Below are positions 1-6,931 of a DNA stretch of 12,937 nucleotides, piece by piece (the first letter of the stretch is position 1; each line of letters starts with the position of its first letter). The stretch covers positions 1 through 12,937 of the forward strand of contig JAPPMR010001013.1 of assembly GCA_028818995.1 (NCBI GenBank). The letters run 5' to 3'. The position numbers and the translations under genes were made by a program. A model generated the notes under the pieces. The model made no database searches. It was not told the DNA's origin and was given only the letters and a program-made list of their open reading frames with translations. The DNA comes from Candidatus Poribacteria bacterium (lineage in GTDB: Bacteria > Poribacteria > WGA-4E > WGA-3G).

Positions 1-1
1 G

Positions 2-1243
2 TACTGCAACAACCCAATCTGCACACCTTCACGCTTGTCCATGCTCACAGGACGTTATCCGCATCAGATTGAAGCGTGGGATTTAGGGGCAATACTTGAT
101 CGGAAACATAAAACGTGGGGTGATTATTTAACAGCGGCGGGATATGAAACCGTGTTGTGTGGACGCACACATTTCAATGGGACGGATCGGCTTCTCGGTT
201 TTTCTAATCGTTTATTAGATGATCTGCCTCGGTGGCGTAACACAAAAGGGAATCCGCCACGACGCACTGCGGATGCACGTCGCGGTTCCAATTCACACGT
301 TACCGAATGCGGTCCAGGAGACCATGAATACACAAGATATGACCGAAAGGTCGCAGACTTAGCAGTGGAATTCTTCCACAAAAAAGCTGCTTCACCAAGC
401 GATAAACCTTTTCTGCTTTATTGCGGGTTCATGCATCCACACTTTCCACTGATTGCACCACCTGAGTTTTTCTCATTGTACGACCCAGATACACTTGATC
501 TGCCTGATACTTGGAATGAACCGCTTGAATCCCAACATCCTGTGATACAGCATCACCGTTGGGCGTGGCGAAATGATATTCCACCACCAGAAGAAACTGT
601 CCGCTGTGCTTTAGCGTCCTACTACGCTCTTGTTTCGTCTCTTGACGCACAGATTGGACGGATATTGGAAGCAATTGACACATCGCCATTACATGAAAAC
701 ACAGTTGTCATTTACACAAGCGATCACGGTGAAATGGCAGGGAGTCATGGAATTTGGCAAAAGCAATGTTTCTACGAATCCGCCGTGAAAGTGCCGTTGA
801 TGCTACGTCTACCTTCGGGTGAAACTGGTCGAGTGAAGCAAAATGTCTCTTTGGTGGATGTTTTGCCAACATTATTAGAGGTAGCAGGTCTGGAAAAACC
901 GTCAGATTTACCGGGCAACAGCCTGTTGGAAATTGCCCGACATCAACCTGACAAAACAGCACGCGCAGTGTTATCAGAATATCATCATATGGGCATGCTA
1001 AACGCAGGTTTTATGCTCAAACGTGGGGATTACAAACTGTGTCATTACGTCGGAAGTCAACCGCAGCTGTTCAATGTAGACGTTGACCCACTGGAAAACG
1101 ATGATTTGGCGTTAAATCCTGAGTATGCTTCAATTCGTTGCGAATTAGAAGATGCTCTACATGCAATTGTTGATCCTGATTTTGAAGATATAAGGGCAAA
1201 AGAGAACCAAGAAACACGTAGATCCAAAGGAGAGAACAGCTAA
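2..1243 (+). CDS. Type I (formylglycine) sulfatase, 5' end outside window
   Basis: Hydrolyses a sulfate ester. The frame is open to the left edge and 413 residues are visible. Residues 7-11 are C-T-P-S-R, followed by a TGR six residues later: the signature that formylglycine-generating enzyme recognises, with Cys7 (bases 20-22) the residue converted. Further sulfatase hallmarks are a PHFP segment, SDHGEMAGSHG with a following WQKQCFYE, and VPLMLRLP (second metal and substrate loop). The C-terminus has the usual YKL...QLFNVDVDPLEN pattern, so the 3' end is complete. The N-terminal metal-binding Asp pair and any signal peptide lie outside the window, so location (periplasm or exterior) cannot be read. 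The TTG at base 35 is not a real start because the catalytic motif lies upstream of it. Substrate is unknown; sulfated host or algal glycans are an inference from the suspected lineage. It converges on the cupin gene with 3 bp between stops. Confidence 0.95.
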   Translation, partial: YCNNPICTPSRLSMLTGRYPHQIEAWDLGAILDRKHKTWGDYLTAAGYETVLCGRTHFNGTDRLLGFSNRLLDDLPRWRNTKGNPPRRTADARRGSNSHVTECGPGDHEYTRYDRKVADLAVEFFHKKAASPSDKPFLLYCGFMHPHFPLIAPPEFFSLYDPDTLDLPDTWNEPLESQHPVIQHHRWAWRNDIPPPEETVRCALASYYALVSSLDAQIGRILEAIDTSPLHENTVVIYTSDHGEMAGSHGIWQKQCFYESAVKVPLMLRLPSGETGRVKQNVSLVDVLPTLLEVAGLEKPSDLPGNSLLEIARHQPDKTARAVLSEYHHMGMLNAGFMLKRGDYKLCHYVGSQPQLFNVDVDPLENDDLALNPEYASIRCELEDALHAIVDPDFEDIRAKENQETRRSKGENS

Positions 1244-1246
1244 CTA

Positions 1247-2308
1247 TTACACCTCGCCATCAAAATAATCAAGACTCGGCTCTTTACGGTAGATTTTCCG
1301 AAGCACATAAGGTAGCACCTTGTTGGAATCTGGATACTCGCTTACATCATGCGGCGTGGAAGTGCCGAGTATAAACAATATCACTGGGGCATCACCTTCG
1401 TTTACGAACTTATGTGCACCAACTAGGCCTGGTGGAAACGCAATAAAATCACCTTGCCGTACTTCCACATCACCTCGCGGTGTTTTGAGTGTGCAGATGC
1501 CTTCCATCACATAACACATTTCTTCACCAAAATGGTGCAGGTGCATCGGAAAACTTGCCTTTCCCGGTTGCAGACGGTAAACACAGTATCCTATATTTTT
1601 AGCCCCTATAAGCGGGTCAATATCTTTATATTCAAACTCATAAGGGTGTGGAGCATTCCTATCTGCCCATTCAATTTCATCAATGTTAATGCAATTGATA
1701 TAAATATCGCTCCGTGCCTGCAGGCATTCTACCAATTCTTGTCGTCCGTCCCTAAATAGAGAATGCCCATCTCCAACGAGAACAGCGTTGAAATTCAGTG
1801 CTAATACTTTGCGAAGTTGCATTGCTGCCTTCGGTGCGTCTACTAATTTATCATCTGCAAGTAGTGTTAAACGTCCCATCGGTTCACCTGCAACTATATC
1901 TCCAAAAAGGATTGCATTTTTCTCCGAAAAATAGAGTGCTATTTCCCCTGGACTTTTCCCAAATGGGAGATGAACTGCCCGTAAACCCGGCACAATCGTT
2001 TCGCCATCACTAATCTTTCGCGCAGGCTTAATCTCAAGCAAATCAGCATCCGCTTCATGCACAATTACTTCTGCCCCTGTCCATTCTTGAAATGCAGCGG
2101 CTTCTCTCTCATGGTCACGATTCGTAATCACAATCCATTTCGCACCGCCAAGTTCTTCAAATTGCGCACGGTCGGCATCACACATGGTAACTGGATCTAT
2201 GGCGATATTTCCATCGTTCCTAACCCATAGATGTCCGTTAAAATCAATCTGCCGTACTTCGCTAAATACCGACCAAGTATATATGTCTTCAAAAATCAAA
2301 CGTTTCAT
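1247..2308 (-). CDS. Degenerate metallo-beta-lactamase domain fused to a cupin domain
   Basis: 353 residues in two parts. Residues about 1-200 follow a metallo-beta-lactamase fold: a first metal-motif region (T-N-R-D-H-E-R, 62-68), PFGKSPGE (115-122) where hydrolases have PGHSPG, LFGD with Asp137, and GDGH (179-182). The classical HxHxDH is replaced by N-R-D-H-E-R and the PGH histidine by Lys, so ordinary dizinc hydrolase activity is doubtful. Residues about 236-316 are a cupin with both motifs intact: H256-L-H258-x3-E262 with a following VMEG, then G286-x5-P-x-G294, H299 and N303. These should hold one metal ion. No signal peptide, so likely cytoplasmic. The start has AAGGA 6 nt upstream and overlaps the lipoprotein stop as ATGA, so translation is probably coupled. 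The reaction is unknown; small-molecule or sugar binding, dioxygenase or isomerase chemistry are all possible for the cupin. Confidence 0.85.
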   Translation of the reverse strand: MKRLIFEDIYTWSVFSEVRQIDFNGHLWVRNDGNIAIDPVTMCDADRAQFEELGGAKWIVITNRDHEREAAAFQEWTGAEVIVHEADADLLEIKPARKISDGETIVPGLRAVHLPFGKSPGEIALYFSEKNAILFGDIVAGEPMGRLTLLADDKLVDAPKAAMQLRKVLALNFNAVLVGDGHSLFRDGRQELVECLQARSDIYINCINIDEIEWADRNAPHPYEFEYKDIDPLIGAKNIGYCVYRLQPGKASFPMHLHHFGEEMCYVMEGICTLKTPRGDVEVRQGDFIAFPPGLVGAHKFVNEGDAPVILFILGTSTPHDVSEYPDSNKVLPYVLRKIYRKEPSLDYFDGEV

Positions 2309-2835
2309 TTTTTATCCTTTGATATTAATCCGTATACTTCAATTTCCTGGGCGAAAGGTTTACCTAATGCTTTTCGTGGCATGATGCGTCCATATAGAGG
2401 AGAATATTGGGAGGCTATGCGTTTATCATCAGAGGTGCCGCCGATATAAATACGTAGTGATTGCGCTAAAATACTCCTACGCATCTCAATTGCATTACCT
2501 CGGTTGTTATGAACTTCCAGAAGTGCTTGCCAACGCCCATCACCTTCTAATTGCCTATACAAAATTGCATCTGTAATGTTTGTGCCACGGATGACAATAC
2601 GATGGATGGATTTTCGAGTGGGGAGTGTCAAATGAATCCATCTGCCTTTCACGTATCCAACTGTTTTCAGATTACCATCTATCATTTCTGGAGCAGTGCA
2701 GGTTACGCCTTCCGCAACCGCAAGGTTCTCCCATTCTTGAGGTTCAATTAACATCTGAAATGCTTTTGATTGACATCCCAAAACTACTACGCAAACACAT
2801 ATTAGTAAGCGGATATATAGGTAACGCTTCATCAT
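2305..2835 (-). CDS. Small lipoprotein, possible discoidin (F5/8C)-like domain
   Basis: 176 residues. The N-terminus has basic MMKRYLYIR, a hydrophobic stretch, then V-L-G-C with Cys21 as the likely lipidated residue, so the mature protein should be anchored to a membrane. The remainder contains MIDGNLKT (51-58), RWIHLTLP (65-72) and IHRIVIRG (77-84). This order (D-G-N/D-x-x-T, then W-I-x-L-x-L, then I-x-R-I-x-I) resembles F5/8 type C carbohydrate-binding modules, but the domain is short and I assign it only tentatively. It ends with an ATGA overlap onto the MBL-cupin gene, so both are likely made from one transcript. Two adjacent ATG codons (2835 and 2832) could start it; only a weak AGAGA lies upstream. 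No catalytic residues are recognised. It could be a binding or scaffold lipoprotein working with the cupin partner or a carbohydrate pathway. Confidence 0.75.
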   Translation of the reverse strand: MMKRYLYIRLLICVCVVVLGCQSKAFQMLIEPQEWENLAVAEGVTCTAPEMIDGNLKTVGYVKGRWIHLTLPTRKSIHRIVIRGTNITDAILYRQLEGDGRWQALLEVHNNRGNAIEMRRSILAQSLRIYIGGTSDDKRIASQYSPLYGRIMPRKALGKPFAQEIEVYGLISKDKK

Positions 2836-2930
2836 TTATCTCTGTTATATTTTATGATTTTCCGTGATTATATGCTATTTCATGCCGCTTTCAAAGTCAC
2901 ATTAAGATTATACCACATTTCCACTTTTAA

Positions 2931-3095
2931 GGTGTGTGAAGTTTTTGGCATGAATACTCTTTTTCTCTTGTTGGAGGGGTTTTCAACCCCGATAAATGCC
3001 ATACGCGCATTTGGCGTTGATTCCGATAAATCGGGCTTACAAAGCCCTCCAACAAGAAAGATGACATGGTTAATGCCAAAATATTTACACATCCG
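2931..3095. repeat. BIME/MITE-like inverted-repeat element with nested hairpins
   Basis: Outer arms GGTGTGTGAAG-TTTTTGGCAT (2931-2951) and its imperfect complement (3074-3095) enclose a perfect 13-bp inverted repeat, TCTTGTTGGAGGG (2966-2978) against 3045-3057. Inside are further perfect small hairpins: GGGGTT/AACCCC (2976-2981 with 2985-2990), AAATGC/GCATTT (2994-2999 with 3007-3012), CCGAT/ATCGG (3023-3027 with 3030-3034) and GGGCTT/AAGCCC (3033-3038 with 3042-3047). The left and right halves are two inverted copies of one roughly 30-bp unit starting TTGGAGGG, as in paired REP elements. There is no coding capacity, and target-site duplications are not obvious. Confidence 0.7.
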
Positions 3096-3103
3096 CTTTT
3101 AAT

Positions 3104-3132
3104 TTGACTTTTCCCTGCAATCTGTGTATACT
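3104..3132 (+). promoter_or_regulatory. Sigma70-like promoter of tRNA-Leu
   Basis: TTGACT (3104-3109) and TATACT (3127-3132) each match five of six bases of the -35 and -10 consensus and are separated by exactly 17 bp. Transcription would begin near 3139, about 9 nt before the mature tRNA 5' end, which suits a tRNA gene. Confidence 0.7.
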
Positions 3133-3147
3133 TGTATTATTCATTAA

Positions 3148-3234
3148 GCCGGGATGCTGGAATTTGGTAGACAGGCTAGATTCAGGTTCTAGTGTGCTTT
3201 TTTGCGCGTAAGGGTTCGAGTCCCTTTCCCGGCA
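3148..3234 (+). tRNA. tRNA-Leu (anticodon CAG)
   Basis: 87 nt with a complete class II cloverleaf. Acceptor stem GCCGGGA (3148-3154) pairs with TCCCGGC (3227-3233), discriminator A at 3234. Anticodon stem CTAGA/TCTAG (3176-3180 with 3188-3192) holds loop TTCAGGT, anticodon CAG at 3183-3185, reading CUG. The long variable arm (3193-3209) has a TGTGC/GCGCG stem. T stem AAGGG/CCCTT encloses TTCGAGT. The D arm has GG at the expected place. The 3' CCA is not encoded, so it must be added after transcription. The gene ends 2 bp before the stop of the convergent transporter gene. Confidence 0.96.
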
Positions 3235-3236
3235 TG

Positions 3237-4418
3237 CTATTCCCTTTGCAGTGTTTCTGGTACTAACCAGAGGAAGATACCAACCGCAAGGTAACCAATT
3301 CCTCCTAAAGCAAAACCCGAAAAACCCAATCCAAACCAATCAGCAATATTTCCAACAACAACGGGGCCTGCAGCACCTCCAAAATCTCCAGTGATTCGCC
3401 ACAATCCGAGAAACTCTCCAGTGCCCTCCTTCGGTGCCAAATCTGCACCAAGCGTCATCATCGTCCCCGATGCGATTCCGTTACCAAACCGCATCACAAT
3501 TGCCGACAATAGCAGCCATGTAAATGTATCCGTAAACGGCATTAACGCCATACCCGTAGCAAAGATACATATACCCGGCACCGTAGCGTATCGCCTGCCA
3601 AAGCGATCCATCATAAACCCCGCCACAGGAAACATTGACATATCAACTGCCGAAGAAATCATTTCCACTGACCGGACACCGCGTGTGTCTAAACCCACAA
3701 CGAATTTGGCATAGAGCGGAATGATAATATGGCATCCGCGCCGCAACGTCTGAACACAAACCTGTCCAATCCCCGCTGTTGCCAAGAGTTCAAAATGCTG
3801 TTTTGACACATGAAGAAGTTGTGTTAGATAGGGTTGTTGCGCTTGTTGAGGTTGAGTCTTTGACTCCTGTTTTGTGCCAGGTATAGAGAAGAGACAGATG
3901 ATTAACGTCAGCACAGCAAATGCTGTATATACGAAAAACGGGAGACGCAGGTTCGCCCCAAGGAAGATTACCCCAAATTTGCCAGCGAAAGTTCCCATTC
4001 GGTTAACACCACCGAACAGCGCAATAGAACTTCCCCGTTTTGCCAGCGGAATTACATCTGCCATATAGGCATGACGAGAGAGCATCCACAATGCATTACC
4101 GATGCCTCCAACTAACTGCGCCCCGAAAAGATGCCAAATGTTTCGGGCTGTTCCCATACCAATTGCTGAAAAACCTATCATTAACAAGCCAAGCAGCATC
4201 GCAGGTTTTCTGCCGATTCGTTCTACTAACACACCAGCAGGAATATTTCCCACAACGCCAACTGCAATAACGAAAGTTGTCAACGTATAGGATAACTCAA
4301 ACGATTTGATATAGATAGAAAGTGTTGGAGAGATGATTCCCACGCCTGTTGAAAGAAGCAACGCGGGGAGATAGATGGGCAGGATCAACGATGCCCGACT
4401 AAAATTACTTGATGCCAA
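3237..4418 (-). CDS. Major facilitator superfamily (MFS) transporter
   Basis: 393 residues, the usual length for a 12-helix MFS protein in the inner membrane. The two halves are recognisable: motif A G-V-L-V-E-R-I-G-R-K (62-71) after the second helix and a matching G-F-M-M-D-R-F-G-R-R (267-276) in the second half, with a hydrophilic Gln/Lys-rich central loop (about 181-205). It looks most like the drug/metabolite efflux and sugar-type branches; substrate cannot be read. No in-frame ATG exists near the start. The TTG at 4418 is used, with AAGGGAG upstream at a rather long spacing of about 11 nt, and upstream in-frame codons offer nothing better before a TAA. It stands alone, separated from the DUF4159 gene by 308 bp, and converges with tRNA-Leu. 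A possible -10 TATAAT lies on the minus strand at 4519-4524 without a good -35. Confidence 0.93.
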   Translation of the reverse strand: MASSNFSRASLILPIYLPALLLSTGVGIISPTLSIYIKSFELSYTLTTFVIAVGVVGNIPAGVLVERIGRKPAMLLGLLMIGFSAIGMGTARNIWHLFGAQLVGGIGNALWMLSRHAYMADVIPLAKRGSSIALFGGVNRMGTFAGKFGVIFLGANLRLPFFVYTAFAVLTLIICLFSIPGTKQESKTQPQQAQQPYLTQLLHVSKQHFELLATAGIGQVCVQTLRRGCHIIIPLYAKFVVGLDTRGVRSVEMISSAVDMSMFPVAGFMMDRFGRRYATVPGICIFATGMALMPFTDTFTWLLLSAIVMRFGNGIASGTMMTLGADLAPKEGTGEFLGLWRITGDFGGAAGPVVVGNIADWFGLGFSGFALGGIGYLAVGIFLWLVPETLQRE

Positions 4419-4726
4419 ATTTGAGATGACTCCCTTAGGCGGGTGGGACCTCTTCCATAAAAGTTACGCTACGGGACTTATTCTTCACGGAAGCATGCTG
4501 GATATTGTTCTATGGTGAATTATAAAATAAATAGACACTTTCGTCTCCCGGTAGGCGAGGTTTCCTAACCTCGCTGGTGTAGAGTGTCAAAATAATTCTA
4601 AAATCTACTTTAAATAAAATTTAGAGTTACAGCGGAGGTCTACTGCTATAGCAACATGGGTCAATGCGCGTCTCATCTATTAACTCTTCCTCACACCAAC
4701 AAATGCAGCACTCCATAACGTACGAA
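4419..4726. other. Intergenic region between DUF4159 and MFS genes
   Basis: 308 bp, no gene seen. It holds a hairpin repeat (4534-4588), a 10-bp palindrome TGCTATAGCA (4644-4653), AT-rich sequence, and a minus-strand TATAAT (4519-4524) that could be the -10 of the MFS gene. No clear intrinsic terminator with a T-run was found for the DUF4159 gene. Confidence 0.6.
4534..4588. repeat. Solitary REP-like hairpin unit
   Basis: A perfect 8-bp stem GCGAGGTT (4555-4562), loop TCCT, AACCTCGC (4567-4574), framed by an outer inverted repeat GACACT (4534-4539) / AGTGTC (4583-4588). The core GGTAGGCGAGGTTTCCTAAC resembles the unit at 6311-6342 and, more loosely, the halves of the element at 2931-3095. 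Confidence 0.65.
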
Positions 4727-6181
4727 CTAATCTTCATAGTCAGAACGGTCAGTGTTACCACCATATTTGAGTGTATAAACCATCAGATTAGTCATAAAAC
4801 GATAGACATCAGTGGAACGCCGCATTCTGAGCGCAGTTCTGGATTGGATTTCTGCTGTCTCCATCGCACAGAGATAGTCTTTTCTATTGAAAATAACACC
4901 AAGTCTATGATTAGAACTCAGGAGGACACCCAATGAATTTTTAAAAGTTAAGTTGGGCTGTTTCCTTCCACCGGGCGTGCGCGGCACATATATGCCGCGA
5001 TGAAACTTATATCTCGTCGGGAGTGCTTTATTTTCACTTCTCCAGAATACCTCACCACCTTCAGGCGGTTTATTAAGTTTGTAGAAGATATTATAGATTT
5101 CGTGGTCATGCGGTAATTTTTCTAAAGCAAACTCAGGAAATATCTGTCTCAGTTCATATTCAACAGTGTTTGAAAACCCAGCCTTCAAACCACAATCATC
5201 AAAAAAGAGTGTACCACCTCTTTCAAGCACATATTTTCGGAGTGCAGCACGTTCTTGCTCCGAAAAACCGCGTTTTATTTTTTTACCGCGCATTAAATTA
5301 CGATTAATGGTCATCTCCTTTTCGTGTCCAGTCATTATTATAAGTGGCGCATCTAATATCTTTGGATCTGTCAGAGGTAACGTTCCACCAGCAAAACTAA
5401 TATCTGCCCGTATCCGGGTGTTAGCCTCTAACCACTTAATCAAAGACGGGATCGCAGTTGGATCTTGCCACCAATCGCTAAGTGAATGCTTCAGACGGAT
5501 GATACGGATATGTCCCTCCAAATCTGCGCCACTGCCTTTCAAGATACCACCCAACTTATCGCCAATTTCATCCCGCAGCGTTGGCAACTTACCGTACCCT
5601 TCTCCCAAATCGGCATATCCCGATCCAGTACCAGTCCCTTTAGAAAAATTGCCAAATCCTGAACTGCCTTTGCCACGTTCCACTATCCCGACTGTACCGC
5701 TGCCGCCTTTACCTCTTTCGGGTACAACGCCATCGGTTGGATCAATACCTCCAGACAACTCTTTCCCATCAAGTTGAGCCTGATTTAAAATAGTTTCGGG
5801 CGAAGGGGCGAGCCTTGTTACGTTTTCTATTACTGACGAGGTGTCTGACGGTAACACATCTTGGACAGGAACAACAGGATCAATAGGTGTTGGGATACGT
5901 TGCGCGCTTAAAATTCCTTTCACGCCACTTGTATCGACTTTTCGAACCACCTTAGTTATAGGTTTCGGTTTTGGTTTAGGCAAATCTTGCCTAATCGTTG
6001 TCTGTTTTGTTGATGTATTTACTAATTCCGCGTACATCTTATCCTCAATGTTTTGTATAGCAGGTTTCAACAACCATACCGCTAACAGCACAACGGCAAT
6101 ACCATGAATGACAAGGGATAAAACCAGTGATCTCCAACGTCTTTGTTTTATTAAGTGCCTTCTCACCATTTTCGTAGTCAT
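4727..6181 (-). CDS. Membrane-anchored DUF4159 protein with TonB-like N-terminus
   Basis: 484 residues. A basic N-terminus (KQRRW) precedes one membrane helix (about 18-38) containing S22-L-V-I-H26-G, the Ser-x3-His-Gly pattern of TonB membrane helices. A Pro/Lys segment PKPKPKP (68-74), a Ser/Thr/Pro-rich stretch and a Gly-rich run with repeated ERGKG (155-220) follow, as in a periplasmic spacer. Residues about 224-475 match DUF4159: ADISF, the strand I-I-M-T-G-H-E (281-287), a helix with ALRKYVLERGG, L-F-F-D-D-C-G (325-331), ELRQIFPE, LPHDHEIYNIFY, and YLCAM near the end. DUF4159 is usually found with MoxR, DUF58 and VWA proteins; its biochemical role is not established to my knowledge. AGAGG lies 8 nt before the ATG. 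It sits 175 bp downstream of the macrodomain gene, so it may be the last gene of that operon or have its own promoter. Confidence 0.85.
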   Translation of the reverse strand: MTTKMVRRHLIKQRRWRSLVLSLVIHGIAVVLLAVWLLKPAIQNIEDKMYAELVNTSTKQTTIRQDLPKPKPKPITKVVRKVDTSGVKGILSAQRIPTPIDPVVPVQDVLPSDTSSVIENVTRLAPSPETILNQAQLDGKELSGGIDPTDGVVPERGKGGSGTVGIVERGKGSSGFGNFSKGTGTGSGYADLGEGYGKLPTLRDEIGDKLGGILKGSGADLEGHIRIIRLKHSLSDWWQDPTAIPSLIKWLEANTRIRADISFAGGTLPLTDPKILDAPLIIMTGHEKEMTINRNLMRGKKIKRGFSEQERAALRKYVLERGGTLFFDDCGLKAGFSNTVEYELRQIFPEFALEKLPHDHEIYNIFYKLNKPPEGGEVFWRSENKALPTRYKFHRGIYVPRTPGGRKQPNLTFKNSLGVLLSSNHRLGVIFNRKDYLCAMETAEIQSRTALRMRRSTDVYRFMTNLMVYTLKYGGNTDRSDYED

Positions 6182-6310
6182 TTTCTTTTCCTCTTTGCGT
6201 TGAATTTTCGGTATTTGTAGTCGAGCAATTCATTGTATTTTTTTCTTTTAGAAGGACTTTGTCCGCTTGATTTCTTTATAGTCAAATCTAAAAATATGTG
6301 CACACTCGCT

Positions 6311-6342
6311 GGTAGATACGGTTTCCTATCCCGCTAAATGCC
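6311..6342. repeat. Diverged REP-like hairpin unit
   Basis: In the 175-bp spacer between the macrodomain and DUF4159 genes. GGTAG followed by GGTTTCCTATC and CGCTAAATGCC. The first part matches the hairpin unit at 4550-4579, and the ending TAAATGCC matches the tail of the left half of the element at 2931-3095 (2993-3000). The stem is imperfect (GATA/TATC with GG/CC). Confidence 0.5.
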
Positions 6343-6356
6343 AAACTATACATATC

Positions 6357-6899
6357 CTAAATATCTGAAAGTGCGTCCGAATAACAACTATAGGTAGCAT
6401 CATCAAATAAAACAAACTGGATTAATTCTGGCATCGCAGCGTTACTTTCTGCCAAGTCACGAATTGTCTCAAGTGCCACAGTCGCTGCTTTCTCTGTTGG
6501 GTATCCATAAACCCCTGTGCTGATTGATGGAAAAGCGATTGATTTCACACCGTTTTCTGCAGCTAACTGAAGACTTTCCTTATAACAACTCGCGAGAAGC
6601 GCAGCTTCATCCGCATTACCTCCGCTCCAAATTGGACCGACAGTGTGAATGATATATTGTGCAGGCAGGTTGCCGCCAGTAGTGATAACTGCAGTGCCTG
6701 TTGGACAACCGCCTTGACGCGCTCGAATCTCATCGCATTCCTTCACAACTTCATCACCACCTGCGCGACGAATCGCTCCATCTACACCGCCACCGCCGAT
6801 AAGTTTTTCGTTTGCTGCGTTTACAATCGCATCAACTTCTGCTTTCGTTATATCACCTTGAATAAGTTCTAATGTGGTTTCTGCAAACTGTTTCTGCAT
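6357..6899 (-). CDS. Macrodomain protein, O-acetyl-ADP-ribose deacetylase type
   Basis: 180 residues, a single macrodomain of the MacroD/YmdB class, which bind ADP-ribose and remove O-acetyl or mono-ADP-ribose groups. Diagnostic segments in order: L-I-Q-G-D-I-T (12-18), V-D-A-I-V-N-A-A-N (22-30) with the ADP-ribose-contacting Asn, IGGGGVDGAIRRAGG (34-48), GTAVITTGG (68-76), IHTVGP (84-89), and S-T-G-V-Y-G-Y-P (127-134), the phosphate-binding loop. Cytoplasmic: no signal. The start at the ATG of 6899 is chosen because GAGGAG lies 7 nt upstream; a TTG at 6935 overlapping the DUF58 stop would add 12 non-conserved residues and has no such site. It is 32 bp downstream of the DUF58 gene and so very likely in its operon. 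In such a setting it could reverse ADP-ribosylation of a partner, or simply recycle the metabolite; which one is not visible. Confidence 0.93.
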   Translation of the reverse strand: MQKQFAETTLELIQGDITKAEVDAIVNAANEKLIGGGGVDGAIRRAGGDEVVKECDEIRARQGGCPTGTAVITTGGNLPAQYIIHTVGPIWSGGNADEAALLASCYKESLQLAAENGVKSIAFPSISTGVYGYPTEKAATVALETIRDLAESNAAMPELIQFVLFDDATYSCYSDALSDI

Positions 6900-6906
6900 A
6901 TAATTT

Positions 6907-6912
6907 CTCCTC
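6907..6912 (-). promoter_or_regulatory. Ribosome binding site deciding the macrodomain start
   Basis: GAGGAG on the minus strand, 7 nt before the ATG at 6899. It places the start inside the longer open frame, which begins at a TTG at 6935. Confidence 0.8.
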
Positions 6913-6931
6913 GCTAAGTGCCATATAATTT

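Larger units (their letters stand above)
2836..3147. other. Intergenic region between lipoprotein gene and tRNA-Leu
   Basis: 312 bp without a convincing gene. It should carry the promoter of the lipoprotein/cupin pair (minus strand, nothing clear seen), the inverted-repeat element and the tRNA promoter. An 82-codon frame at 2854-3102 crosses the inverted repeat, has no family signature and is treated as chance. Confidence 0.7.

Noticed and set aside
35..37. TTG as the start of the sulfatase
   Set aside because: The frame is open to the left edge and the catalytic C-T-P-S-R lies upstream of this codon, so the true start is outside the window.
2854..3102. Plus-strand 82-codon frame in the spacer before tRNA-Leu
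   Set aside because: It runs through the inverted-repeat element, has no convincing ribosome binding site or family signature.
4585..4590. Minus-strand TTGACA as a -35 box for the MFS gene
   Set aside because: No -10 lies 16-18 bp downstream; the hairpin stem occupies that position.
5166..5777. Long plus-strand open frame (203 codons) rich in Pro and Ser
   Set aside because: It is antisense to the Gly-rich and DUF4159 regions of a gene with clear family motifs; the Pro runs are the complement of Gly codons.
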